A stretch of DNA of 64,000 nt from Nematostella vectensis (taxonomy: Eukaryota; Cnidaria; Anthozoa; Actiniaria; Edwardsiidae): assembly GCF_932526225.1 (NCBI RefSeq), contig NC_064046.1, positions 1,922,001 to 1,986,000 on the forward strand. Reading direction: 5' to 3'. The stretch's first letter is position 1. Every line of letters starts with the position of its first letter. A program made the translations under genes and the position numbers. Of the stretch, positions 17,175-29,700 are shown piece after piece. The notes below the pieces were generated by a model that had not been told where the DNA came from, made no database searches, and saw only the letters and a list, made by a program, of their open reading frames with translations.

Positions 17175-20100
17175 ATGGGTGCCAGTTTAAGCCACAGCTT
17201 GGAGATTGAAGAGGCAAGAAAGTCTTTCTCCGAACATGAGATGCGCAAACTTGTTGGATCGTTTGAGAAAATTGCAAGTCACGACGGAGAAAATCGACAG
17301 ATTTTGACAGTGGACCCATTCCAGGTTTGTTCGAACGAAAGATTCGCCTAGAGAGTGATCCATTTATCTAGCTTGTTAATACTCGGTAATATGTCTTAGA
17401 CTTTAAAAATGCATTTTATGATATTTGTATCGTTAAAGAGACCCGTTGTTATCAGCTTTTCTCCCTGTTATCTGATGAATGAATGTACAAATACTCCCCA
17501 AATGTTTCCCTTGAGGAGGTTTCTATCCCAACTGATGATGGCTATATAATTTTCGCGGGTCTCAATGAGAAATGTTACTTTCAATGTATTTTCTGTTTCG
17601 TAAAAAAGCTCAAGTAATTTGATTTGATAAAAATATGCGTAATAAACGAGTGGGAATGAAGAAATTATTCCGACGTATTTTAATATTAAAAATTAAAAAT
17701 TTCCAAACGTCAAATAATGTGACAAGACAAAATTCTCTTTTGCTTAAAATGGGCTCTTATTGACTGCAATGATATAGGCAATAAAATCGGATGATTTAGA
17801 AAAGGGACCTCATATATGCTAGTCTAATGAGAAAAATAGAATTAAAAATAAATAAGAGCTGCATAATTGCACAATTCATATTTTTCACTAACAATCAGGC
17901 AACAATTTAGCCCAATTAGATTCACCTTTAAGCCATTGAACAATTTCAATTATTTCTACCTAATCTTCGTTATTTGTTCCATATTTGTTATGTATTTGTA
18001 TACAGATACATTTGCATATTATCAGCTACATTAACAACATCAAATATTTATTTGTTTAATATGATGCTTTTCTAATTACAGACCAGTAGCAGATCTAGGG
18101 GGGGAGGAAGGGTTTAGGGGGTTCAACACCCCCCCTACGGTGGACCACAGGGGTCAAACACAAATCAAATCGCAAAACACATTTACAAATTGAAAACACA
18201 TTCGCAAAAGATAAAAACACATTTGCAAATTCCAAAACGCATTCGCAAATTCCAAAACACATTCACGAGCTCAAACCTATAAGAGGCAAGGGCCTTGTAG
18301 TTCAAGTGAGAAAAGACTGTGGAAAGGAGGAACTTCTTCAATGTGCTGTCATGAAGCATAAGGCACATTCGCAGAATGTTAAACTTTTTAAATCAAACAT
18401 GTCGTTTGTTTTATGTTATCACGATGGGATCGAAATAGACAAACTTAGAGAGAAAGATTAAGATTTTGTTCTTCATAAATATAAAGCTGAGTTTGGCAAA
18501 CCATACAATAGAATTAATTTCTTTTTGTGTGGTGCTCTGGACTTTTCACAAAAGACCCTTGGAGGATGCATAGATAACTTTACAAGTGACAATGACAGCA
18601 GCGAGAATGAGAGCCCAGATGAGAATAAGGCTAGCGTGAAAAGACCAAAGTTTTCTTGGTAACCTATCCTTCCTTTGATATAGGAGGGAGCCTGGGTCAA
18701 ATGTGTTTTTGAATTTGCGAATGTGTTTTGGATTTGCGAATGTGTTTTTGAATTTGGGAATGTGTTTTCATCTTTTGCGAATGTGTTTTCAACTTGTAAA
18801 TATGATTTGCTATTTGATTTGTGTTTGACCCCTGTGGGCCACCGTACCCCCCCCCCCCCCCTGGGCTGCCTTTTTTTATTGTTTTCATTGTGTCTGTTCC
18901 TTTCAAAATCATGAAAAATAATGATGAAAATTATTGGGTCAAACCAGCCCCCCTGGCAAAAAGCTAGATAGGCCCCTGTATGCAATGTAAGTTTATTTTG
19001 TTAAGGCTAAATTTAAAATTTGAATTTAAACTTTAAATTAAATTAATTTTTATTTTAAATTAATTTTTCTCTTTTCTTGTCATACAACTGAATTAGACAC
19101 TGGAAATTTTTCATTTCCTAGAGTTTTACATCCTGGTTGCTACCTGCACAAGTTAGCCAAAGATTCTACAAAGAAATGACCAACATTCAAAAGAGCCTAG
19201 GGCAAGACATCCCTGAAGATCATGTCAGCATTGACGCCTACATTGTTACCATGTCGCACATGTTCAAAAAGGGGCGTGACCAAAAGGCACATATCTTTTA
19301 TCTGGTAGCATCAGACTCAAACACTGTTAATTCATCAGATGTCGCAACGTTGTGCTCCCTATTTCTTAATGCCTATACAATTGCTCTTGAGAGCACATCA
19401 GTAGGAGCTAAATGGAAACTCAAGTCAACACCTCAAGACTCTGAGCGTTTTGTCCAAATGGCAATGAAGGAATTATTAGGAAGCAAAAAGCAGCCATGTG
19501 AATTGACCACAGAGGATCTGATTGCTTGGTTCAGCAGATTCCCCCTGATAGAGCATTTGTTTAGTGCCATCATACGAGCTTGTTTTATCGACTTGGAGAG
19601 TATAGTTGAGGAGCATCCACATGGTCTGTCTGAGGGCTGCGAAGAAACCATAGGACACATCCAGTATGATAGGTGTGTTATACTTAAGAAAGTGAACGAA
19701 AGGAGTTTAGGAGAGGCACTTCTATGGCTTGGAAAGGGAATTAGGTCACATCTCTTCTGGGAAGGAATAAAGGAGTTGTTCGTGTTTCCTGGAGGAAATG
19801 AAACCCCTATGGGAATGGAGGAAAATCTGACAATCCTTCAGCAGAGATTCCCTTTTGCCTCCCCCCCCTGTTAAAAATCCTGGCAACGCCGCTGTTCTTA
19901 CTTGTAAGCAAAAGTTCCAGCTTGGCCCATCCCTAGATAGGGTTTCACTGAATGAAACATGCCACTCTATGGTTTGGGCATACCTGTCAACTCTCCCACA
20001 TTAGGTGGGAGTCTCAAGATTTTAGACCCCTTCTCCCGCTCTCCCGCATTGAGCACCAAATCTCCCGCTTTTTAGTGATTTTTATCGCTTCCGAAAAATT

Positions 20101-23100
20101 ATTCCATAGAAAATCGTCATTTTGCCCATTTTCTATTAAAGTATTTGAAACAATAACTCCCTTGCATAGCGCAATTTATCTAACACCCTTGTGAGATCTA
20201 TAAGTGGATTTGTTCGCCAGAGCTTTCTATACTGCAAACGCCTGCAAGGTTAAACCCACCCTTCCCCCCAAGGTTTGAGATTTTAGGAGGTTGACAGGTA
20301 TGTTTGGAACTGTGACCAAATCTCCATGGCTGAGAAGAGAAAGAGGCTGATTTTGTCTTGCGCAACAATAGCCTTCCCTCTTTCTCCCCTTAACTCCCAT
20401 CCAATTTCAAGTATGCCTCTATTCACAGGTTAAATAGAGCAGGGCAGAAAGAAAAGACAAAATGCACTGACTTTGGCTGGCCTAGGAAAGTGGGAACTCA
20501 CTACTCCTCTATGCTTGATATTTGTTTTGAGCATACCAAACATTCTTCTTCTTGGCTATTCCCTTTGAGACAGAAAAACATTATTTTTGTATTGTTTTAG
20601 ATCTCACATCTTGGTGCCTTGCAAACTTCAAGTGGACTTCAGCAAGATAGACACACTACTGGACCTTCCCTCCATCCTTGTCCTCAATCACAATCTACCC
20701 TCAAACCTGAGGCATTCATGGAGGCTTCTTTTTTCCACCAAGAAGCATGGAGAGAGTTTCCACTCATTCGTGCACAAGATAACTCATCAAGGTCCTACGC
20801 TGCTGGTCGTACGTGATGAAGATGGACATGTGTTTGGTGGGTTTGCCTCACAGAGCTGGGCTATCAAATCACATTTTGATGGTAAGGACTTTCAGGGCCA
20901 TAACAAGAGGTTATGAATATCACTTGATGCTGTGCCCCCCACACCAATATCTTAAAATATAATAATAAGAAAATGACTGGTATTGGCAGAGCTTCGCTCC
21001 CCCACCCATTTTCCTAATGTTTTTGTAGAGAGAATAGCTAAACACCCAACAACCTTCCCCATCTTTATTTATTATTTTAACAGAATATATTAGTATACTC
21101 TGTATGAGAATGGCTTTAAAACACCCAACAACTTTCCCTTAATCTTTCTTTATGTCATTGAATTTGTAGATGCTGCACATTTGAAGTAATCCACACCTTA
21201 TTTTCCATCCCAGGTGATAGTCACTGTTTCCTGTTCAGCCTCCATCCTTCCCTAGCATTATACCACCCGACAGGATACAATGAGAATTACATGTACCTCA
21301 ACATGAACATGCAGACATTACCCAACGGCCTGGTGAGTTTTCATGTAACAAATAGATCTCAATTTTGTGTGTGTCACAGATGACATCTCAGCATGATCAA
21401 AAAAGTACACAGTGAGAAGCAGTCAATATCTTTTTGTTTTATATAACAATTAAAATGTTTCTTATGTTACAATCTAGTTTTGGAGAGTGTGCGCATATGC
21501 TGACGCCAAGCGAGGGTGTGTCCTCTAATAATACATGAAACCTTGATCAATTAGAGCGTACGATATACAAGTGTCGTTGTATAATAAAAGATATTTCAAT
21601 ACTCCAAGAAGTTATGATTAAGCTGGCATAATATGGAATTTAATAATCTTGATAATTACCTGAGGAGAATACTTTATAAACCTGTAAACAGAACCTTTGA
21701 TAAAATAATTAGCTTATTTTAAGAAATTGCTTTTAGTGACCACCCTTACTACTCCGATATCAAACGGATGGGGATCATCGTCCCTAACCCTAAAAGATAC
21801 TAAAGTGGGCGTGGTCTGGTTATATTTTAACCCTAAAAAATAGTAAAGTGGGCGTGGTTAGGCATGAATTTACCCCCTAAAGATACCTCAAACAAAAATA
21901 AATAATTAGTTTTATAAAAACACTGATTGACACGTTTTAGAAGTCACATGAGCGATGGCAATAATAGCATCCTAAAAGATACCAAGGTAAAAAAAAATCT
22001 GGACATTCTCATTTTTACCCCTAAAAGATACCACCCAAGGCTCCAAATTTACACCCTAAAAGATACGGCGATGATCCCCGTCCGATGGATATAGGGAGTA
22101 CCACCCCAGGGGCAGTAGTGCAGTACTCAAGCTGTACTCAAGCAGACTGATCTGGCAAAGTTGCAGCTGTTACCACACAAGGGAGAATCTGTTAGGGGGC
22201 AAAATCCTTAAAGAGTACTGTGTTGTGACAGGCAGATATATATAGACAAGGTAAAGTTTATGCAGTTTGTAATCTTTCCTACAGGGTATGGGAGGCCAGT
22301 ATGAGTACTTTGGCCTATGGCTCCAGGACAGCTTTGGTCCAGGGCATTGCCGGGGTGATCCCTGCACGACGTATGGCAACCCTCAGCTATCAGGGAAGGA
22401 GAAGTTCAAGATAGACGTGTTGGAGGTGTGGGGAGTGGGCGTGCCGCCAGAAGCACAGGTGAGTGTGGTAGATGAATATTGGATAATAAAATAGAGTAAA
22501 GTATTTTAAGATGAGCCTAGTGGCACTTGCATGGGTAAAAAAAAAAAAAAAACACCAAACCAGTGAAAACCAGGTGAAATAGAAAGTGCTGAAAAACGCA
22601 AGACTAGTTCAAGTACCGCGCGGTTAAACCTTTTTGTTTTGAAATGGCGGCGTTTTACCGGCAAACTGTCACATTGGCGAATGCTAAGAAAACTAGATCA
22701 AACCGAAGGCTAAAATTTTCTTTATGACTCCCTCATTATCACACAAATCTGTCATCTTTTGTACAGTATGGTTTTAATGCTGTAAAGTAAGTCAAAACAG
22801 CGACCGAAGTCAGTCTTTCGCACCTTTACTCGAACGATTCAACACTGAGATTTTGTTTGTTTTTTCGCCAGAAAACGCGCATGCGCATACGTTATTCAGC
22901 ACTGTCGGTGAAATAATATATAAAACTGTTCAGGTGTATTAAATGACCTTTGATCTTTTCAAAATTTAATTATATTGGTGGTTTAAACATATCACTTTGA
23001 GGGGAATGAAATGGATTGAAAATATGATGTTGAGTAGAATTCCATGTACTCTTTGTGTTAATGTGTTATAATTCAAGCAACTGTTACCCTCTTCTCAGGC

Positions 23101-23212
23101 CCGAGAACACAGCGTGCTAGACACGGAGGTGGAGGCCAAAGCATTCCTGGAAATCACTGGAAAGGAGATGCACAGTGAAGGCTACAGGGAACCAGAGCCC
23201 ATGAACGAGTAG
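17175..23212 (+). CDS. MEAK7: TLDc-domain protein MEAK7 (TLDC1)
   Basis: Six exons: 17175-17324, 19122-19672, 20601-20881, 21214-21332, 22285-22458 and 23099-23212, about 462 aa (human about 456). The protein starts MGASLS, an N-myristoylation-type start like human MEAK7. The N-terminal half is an EF-hand-like helical region. The TLDc domain spans about residues 235-430, with HVFGGFAS, GYNENYMYLN and GMGGQYEYFGLW as clear family marks. The C-terminus keeps the HSEGYREP-type tail. MEAK7 is a lysosome-associated mTOR-signalling factor in mammals. The end of exon 2 is the least certain point: I chose AG|GTGTGT at 19672/19673 because it gives the phase exon 3 needs; a donor after about 19628 also fits. 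Introns 1 and 2 hold transposon remnants. Confidence 0.92.
18080..18979. mobile_element. DNA transposon remnant with many subterminal repeats (MEAK7 intron 1)
   Basis: Between about 18127 and 18847 the two ends are inverted copies starting TACGGTGG(A/C)CCACAGGGG. Each end carries four to five copies of a TTTGCGAATGTGTTTT-like motif (inverted on the left side), probable transposase binding sites. Flanking sequence at 18080 and 18979 also looks like an inverted pair (CAG..GC..ATCTAG), so it may be nested in a second element. The middle holds interrupted frames but no identifiable transposase. Confidence 0.6.
19979..20302. mobile_element. MITE with CATACCTGTCAAC ends (MEAK7 intron 2)
   Basis: The left end is CATACCTGTCAAC and the right end GTTGACAGGTATG, an exact 13-base inverted repeat. 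Flanks are TTTGGG (left) and TTTGGA (right), a near-identical 6-base pair that may be the target duplication. The interior repeats a CTCCCGC motif. About 324 bp, non-coding. Confidence 0.65.
21738..22110. repeat. Inverted-repeat element with CCTAAAAGATAC blocks (MEAK7 intron 4)
   Basis: The left end around GGATGGGGATCATCG and the right end around CGATGATCCCCGTCC are inverted copies. Inside, (C)CCTAAAAGATAC recurs five or more times and AAAGTGGGCGTGGT twice. This looks like a MITE with internal short repeats. The exact ends are approximate. Confidence 0.5.
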
Positions 23213-23547
23213 CACAACAATGACTTACGAACTGTTATTTATAAGTCCCACTTTAAATAACTTGGAATTGGAATTAAGCATCAGAAATAAGAAAAGGAAA
23301 TAAATGGGTACAATGTCAGGGGAATGGATTTTAAAACTATTAAAATGCATGGGTTATGAAAAAATTATTAAGAATTTTTTTTATTTACACAATATAAATT
23401 AGAATCTAAATTGTCCCAAGTACTAAATGCACCAGAAATCGTGTAATTTGTTCCTACATGTTAAACAAATGTAAGTTTGTTTGATGTAAGTTTATCATTT
23501 GTTTTTGAGGTTATTATTGCTGTTTTTTTGTATATAAAAGTGTTATA

Positions 23548-23553
23548 ATAAAC
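23548..23553 (+). promoter_or_regulatory. Candidate MEAK7 poly(A) signal
   Basis: AATAAA about 335 bases after the MEAK7 stop. The opposing NAPG signal (AATAAA on the minus strand, 23697-23702) lies about 145 bases away, so the two transcripts end tail-to-tail with little spacing. Confidence 0.6.
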
Positions 23554-23778
23554 ATAATGGGAAAGTCTTCTGGAAACAGTTATTCCAAATAATACCATCT
23601 GCCTGCCAGTTTGTCCAGGAGCATAGCCAGGGTTTAATGGGGGATGTCATATGAAAAAAGTCCCAGCCCTTAGCTATGTGCCTGCTTTATGCCTGTTTTA
23701 TTTTTTCTATCTGCCCATCTTTCCTTTTTACAATCTCTATGGCCATCTGTACATCACTGTATGTCTGTTCAATCCCTG

Positions 23779-26700
23779 TTAACAAAGACCACCAGCAAAT
23801 TCATCCTCTTCCTCTTCTTCCTCGACTGTTTCTGGGCCAGTAGGTTGTTCTGTATCAGCATCCAGAGCTGTTTCTGTCTGAACAGGGTCTGGTGGTCTTG
23901 GCTTTTCAAAAACTGTGTTTATTGTAACAGGTTTTGTGGTAATTATGTCACCTGGGGCCCTCAGGCTTCTAGACAATTTTGCAATCTAAAAACAAAATAA
24001 GAATGCACTAAATATTCACAGCTTAGATATTTTTGGTTTTTGTATCAATGGCTTTTGCTAGAAAAAAAGGGATGGGCGGTAGAGGATGGGATGGGCGGTA
24101 GAGGATGGGATGGGCAGTAGAGGATGGGATGGGCAGTAGAGGATGGGATGGGCAGTAGAGGATGGGATGGGCAGTAGAGGATGGGATGGGCAGTAGAGGA
24201 TGGGATGGGCAGTAGAGGATGGGATGGGCAGTAGAGAGCCAAAGGCTAATAATGGCATATGAGACCTTTGTAGAGGCCAAAAATACCTTAATCAAATTTG
24301 GAAATCAGCTTTAGAAATAAGTCCACTCTCTCTATTAGCACCGCCTGGTACATTAAGCCAGTGGCTTATTAGGGCAGTGTGTACTGGTGTGTACATCGAG
24401 TAGTACAGGTAGTAGAATGGTAGTAAATAAATTATTAAACTCTGAACTTTGTTTAGCGCATTATTTGATTTCCAAGATTGAATGAAAACAATAACTATGG
24501 CTTGGCTGACAAGGGCTCTTAAATGCGCGTCTACTGACCTCATTATCTAGGTAGGTGAATAAAGGCTGTGCTGCACAGGAAGCGATTCCATCAGAGTCTC
24601 CTTGGTCAAAACATTCCAACACTCTTTCTCCAGCCTGGGCTTCATCAGAATTTGTGAAGCCAGGTATCCTAAAGATGAGATAATAACAGGAGGCAATCAG
24701 AAAATTAACAAGATCACTGTGATGCATTGCATCTGTGGCCATCTTTGACAGCAGCAAAAGTTATCAGTTTTGTCATTTTTTTTACAGCTGAATGGATTAA
24801 TAAATTCGCAGTATTGTAGATAAAACCCTTGGAAAATTTCCAAAATGTGACTGTTTCCCAAAGTGCCAATTTCTTGACGATGCGCATAAACATTAAACAA
24901 ATAAGGCATTCCTAGCATACTGTTTTTCCTTTTGCAGATTCACATTTAAAGAAAAATCCATCCCATATGAGGATTATGTCAAATTCCTCAAAATACCTTA
25001 AAAGCCTGTCCAAAATCTCCCACACAATGTATGTAAAATGCAAAAATAATAATTCACATGCTCTTTCTCAAATACCACTAGACAGAAAACCTATGTCCTT
25101 GAAGCATTTCAGCAGCAACATGGTCAAACCTGTATAAAGTGACCACTTACCCGCAGGCATCCTTGAAGCATCTATCAGCAGCAACATAGTCCCCCTCGTG
25201 TAGATAGACCACTATCAAACTCAGCACCGTCTTGTACATCATTTGTAGATTTTCAATCTGCTGAAATAAGTCTAATATCTTCTTGTATGTCTCAATGCCT
25301 TCTGCCAGCCTGCAATAGTAAACAACACTTGTGTTACAATCACCATCTCATCATTATTACAGAGGCTTAGCCAGGGGCGTGGCCACGGGGGCTCCCCCCT
25401 TCTGGTAGCCAAAAATACAGTAAATGGATGAGACATTAACTAAAACACAGGAGAAAATGCCTTGAAAGGTGTTAAAAATCCTGGCTACGTTGCTGTATTA
25501 TCCTAGGTGGTACCTCTATTGAGTGGCCACCAACAAGACTGCCCTGAATGGCCAGATACTCCAAATAAGGTCCAAAACGATTCTTGTAAAAGTTTAACTA
25601 TTGGGCAACACAGCAAAATAAAATTAACTGTACTTTATTGAATCTGGGGCATTAAATTCTTCTCAAGTACCCTTTCTCTTTTGCAAGTCTCTTTCTTTAT
25701 AGCTACAATATTTTAGCAGCATGCTGTGCCAAAATTGTCTTGAGGTTGTCTTGAGGTAAGAAAAGCTTAGTTGTGACCAATATTTCAGGACATGATCCAT
25801 CTCAGACCTAAAGTTGCTTCAATTTTTGTACGACTAAAGAGTTAGAATTATTAGCAAAATATAACCACTAGCTTATTCATCTTTTGTTACTAAATTTTCC
25901 TATTTTTTATCTGTCGACAAATAATAAAACTGTTACCTCCAAATATTTAGATTTTTCTTAACCAAAATCTCTAAGGAGGGTATCTTTCACACCCATTTTT
26001 CCTTGCATTTCTTTCCCCCCAATTTTCAGTCCTGTGTCTAGGGGGATTGGCCTTGAATATCTAAAATGGCAGTACAACACATACTTTTTACTCTTCAGCT
26101 GAAGTCGTGCAGCACTTGTGATTGGCTCAATAGCTTCTCTTATCTTGTCCTCAGCCTATCGACATTATTAGTATATTAGACCCTCATCAGTATAAATTTC
26201 CTAGTTCATTTGCCTGATGCAGCAGTATGCAGTACTTACTATGTTCAGATCACCAGCATTTAGGAACAATTCAATGGCCTTTTCTGGCTGTTCTAGGCTG
26301 TCGCACATCCTGAACAAGACAAACATGGGAACAGCTTGTTTATGAATGCAATTTCCGAGATTTCTTGTTAGCGTTTACTCCTGTACTTAGGGCGGCCTGC
26401 CTGTGTGTAGGCTAGAGATGAAATTGTGTAATGATTATGAAAACCACAATTAAATACTGGCAATGGGAATAAGGAAGGCATATAAAAAGATCCCCAATAC
26501 TAGAATTAACAGAGCTGTACTTTTTAGCTATGCATTGAATCTGTTAAATATATCCTATAAATATTACAATCACACATTGCTTGTGGTGGTTGTGGTGATA
26601 ATAATGGCATAAATGGCATGCTGGTATCGTGATCACAACTTTTACAGCTGCAATTAAAATAAGATGTTGCAGGCTGGTGATGGGGATGATGATGACAAAG

Positions 26701-29700
26701 ACCATGATGATGGTGGTGGTGGAGGTGATGTTGGTGATGACGGGGATGATGATGATAAAGACAATGATGATGGTGGTGGTGGAGGTGATGTTGGTGATGA
26801 CGGTGGTGATGATGACAAAGACCATGATGATGGTGGTGGTGGAGGTGATGTTGGTGATGACGGTGGTGATGATGACAAAGACCATGATGATGGTGGTGGT
26901 GGAGGTGATGTTGGTGATGACGGGGATGATGATGATAAAGACAATGATGATGGTGGTGGTGGAGGTGATGTTGGTGATGACGGTGGTGATGATGACAAAG
27001 ACCATGATGATGGTGGTGGTGGAGGTGATGTTGGTGATGACGGTGGTAATGATGACAATGAGAAATGTAAGTCCATACTTAGCTCCTCTGATGAGGGCCA
27101 TTGCAGCTGTGTCTGCCGAGCCACTCTCTCTGTAATAAAAACTGATAAAACACATAATTAAATGTTAGGGACCCTTTGATTTTCAAACAGTAAATCTTTT
27201 TTAGTCAATTTGTCAGTTCTTATCGTTGGTCTGCCTCTTCTTGTTTTGTTTATCGGTCAGACACTCTAAAAAATATATGTAACAAGAGGTTACTAGTCAT
27301 TTCAAGTGCTCGGTTAATAGGATTTTAATAAATGTTAATAGGTACAATAATAAGTTAATGTATGGCCCATGTTCTCAGTAAATACAACATATATTATTCA
27401 GTGTTTAAAAAAAATACATATCATTACAAAGTGTTGTCCCATGGCAGGCTGTATGAGAATACACGGCCCACTAATCAACTAAGGAGAGTGCAGGTAGCAC
27501 TGTAGTTGCCTACGTATTTTACCATCTCTCGGTCCCTTACCCTCTCGGTCCCTTACCCTCTCGGTCCCTTACCCTCTCGGTCCCTTACCCTCTCGGTCCC
27601 TTACCCTCTCGGTCCCTTACCCTCTCGGTCCCTTACCCTCTCGGTCCCTTACCCTCTCGGTCCCTTACCCTCTCGGTCCCTTACCCTCTCGGTCCCTTAC
27701 CCTCTCGGTCCCTTACCCTCTCGGTCCCTTACCCTCTCGGTCCCTTACCCTCTCGGTCCCTTACCCTATCGGTCCCTTACCCTATCGGTCCCTTACCCTC
27801 TCGGTCCCTTACCCTGCTTTCTCAATGAGGTCCACAGCTTCATGGACTCTTTTCATTTCTTTCAATACTGTAGCCGCCTGTTCTAGTGCTCTGTAAGAAA
27901 AAAAGGAGAGTTAGACCCGATTCATACATCAGACTCCGTGCCTGATTAATTGTTTTGTTTCTGCACATGGCTATGAGCACGGAGTTGGTGCCCATTTTGC
28001 GTAACACTCGCTGAGCGCTGCCCTGAGCATTGCATTAGTGTTGACCTAAGCGTTGCCCTGAGCGTTGATCTGCTTGAGCATTGATCTGAGCATTGATCTG
28101 CTTGAGCGTTGATCTGAGCATTGCCCTGAGCGTTAACCTGGTGAGTGTTGCTCTAGGAGTGTTGCCCTGAGTTGCGTTGAATGCTGCTTCGAGCTGCCCG
28201 CAACGTATAAGAGTAAACCGCAACCTTAGTTCTACACTGTTTTCTATTTTGTGTATAACGGTGTGAAAAAATATCCAAAACCGGCAGATTTTTCCTTATT
28301 TCATTAACGAGAGGAACAATGTTCTACTTTTGAAACTATGATTTTTATAATGGGAAGTTTCGAGGTCGCAAAACTGGAGGCAGAGAGCCAATTGTGCATT
28401 ACAATTATGTACCGACAATTCTTTCACAACCAATGGCCGCTTTCGAAAAACAAGGAAAAAGTCCTCTTCAGGCGGAAAGAAGGAAGACAAAATTTGTCTT
28501 CCTTCTTTCCGCCTGAAGAGGACTTTTTCCTTGTTTTTCGAAAAACTTTCTTTACATCATTTTCTCTGCTTTTCCTTTGCTCGCTCTCTAGACTTCAAAA
28601 GTCGTTCTTTCCCAGATTTTGGCAATGCTCAGCAGGTCAACGCTCAGGTCAACACTCAGAGCAACGCTCAGCAGGTCAATGCTCAGCAGGTCAATGTTCA
28701 GAGCAATACTCAGCAGGTCAACGCTCAGGTCAATGCTCAGGGCAACGTTAGGGTAAAAATGAAAATAGCAATGGACATTTAGTCATCATCACATAATTTC
28801 TTGTATTTTTTTAAATTGATCATTCTTGAATAAACACAAGCCACAACAAGAAACTATGATCCTTGTGCATTGAGGCAGTATGAATTTTGGTACATAATAT
28901 CGCTTATTTTGTAAGATAAAAGATTTAATCGTTTACTAATTTGGAAAATGTTACGCGTGAATTTTCTATTTTCTCAAGTTGTATGATATTTTCGGCAACT
29001 CTAAAACAGGTATTGCAAAACTGAAGTTACACTTTTATTTCTTCGTCAAAGGCCTATCTACATGCCAAATTTTAGCCAAGAAGAATGTCTCATTATTTTA
29101 TAAAAGACAAAATAGTTGTTTTTCGGAGCACTTTTAAATGGGTACCAACTCCATGCACATGGCCACGTGAATAGTTTGACGTCTGAATCAATTAAGTTTG
29201 GCACAGCAGAAATGAGTTTTGTACAGCACTAAGTGTGGCTGCACCAGTTGTACTGCACGGCAAAAGCATGACGCCGATTCAAACACAAGCTTCTGATGTG
29301 CTGAATCAAATACCTTTTTTTTTTCATTTTGTCCAACTGAAACTCCGCATCAAGTCAACGTTGACTTATTTAAATGCGATGTCTGAATCAATGTTGAACC
29401 CAATGTATTTGTGTTGATAAAAATAGACAATTAGATTTGGAATGGCAGGAGACATATGAATCAGGCCTTAGAATATCATGCCATACTGATCATTTGAAGA
29501 TTAAGTGATTTACTTACTTTGCAGCGTGAAACGTTCTGTTTATGAAATATGAGACAAGGGTTAAGGAATTAATCTTGCACAAAATGAACTATTAACCCAT
29601 TAACTCCTGGCTATTTTTGAGCTGAATTTACAAAAAACAGATTGAAAACAGATAGCTCCCCCCCCTATTCTGAGTTTTATTTATACAGCCCGTCAAAGTC

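Noticed and set aside
19673-19874. Continuation of MEAK7 exon 2 to the stop at 19874
   Set aside because: The peptide loses TLDc-family similarity after the donor at 19673 and runs into a repeat fragment; exon 3 needs the phase given by the earlier donor.
24023-24295. Repetitive Pro/His/Ser frames on the minus strand
   Set aside because: They translate the 19 bp minisatellite in NAPG intron 10.
26654-27161. Long open frames on both strands (Gly/Asp-rich, Ser/Pro-rich, Thr-rich)
   Set aside because: They are by-products of a 60 bp stop-free tandem repeat inside a NAPG intron.
27506-27886. 126-codon Leu/Pro/Ser repeat frame
   Set aside because: It is a translation of the 16 bp minisatellite; the opposite strand carries the real NAPG exon.
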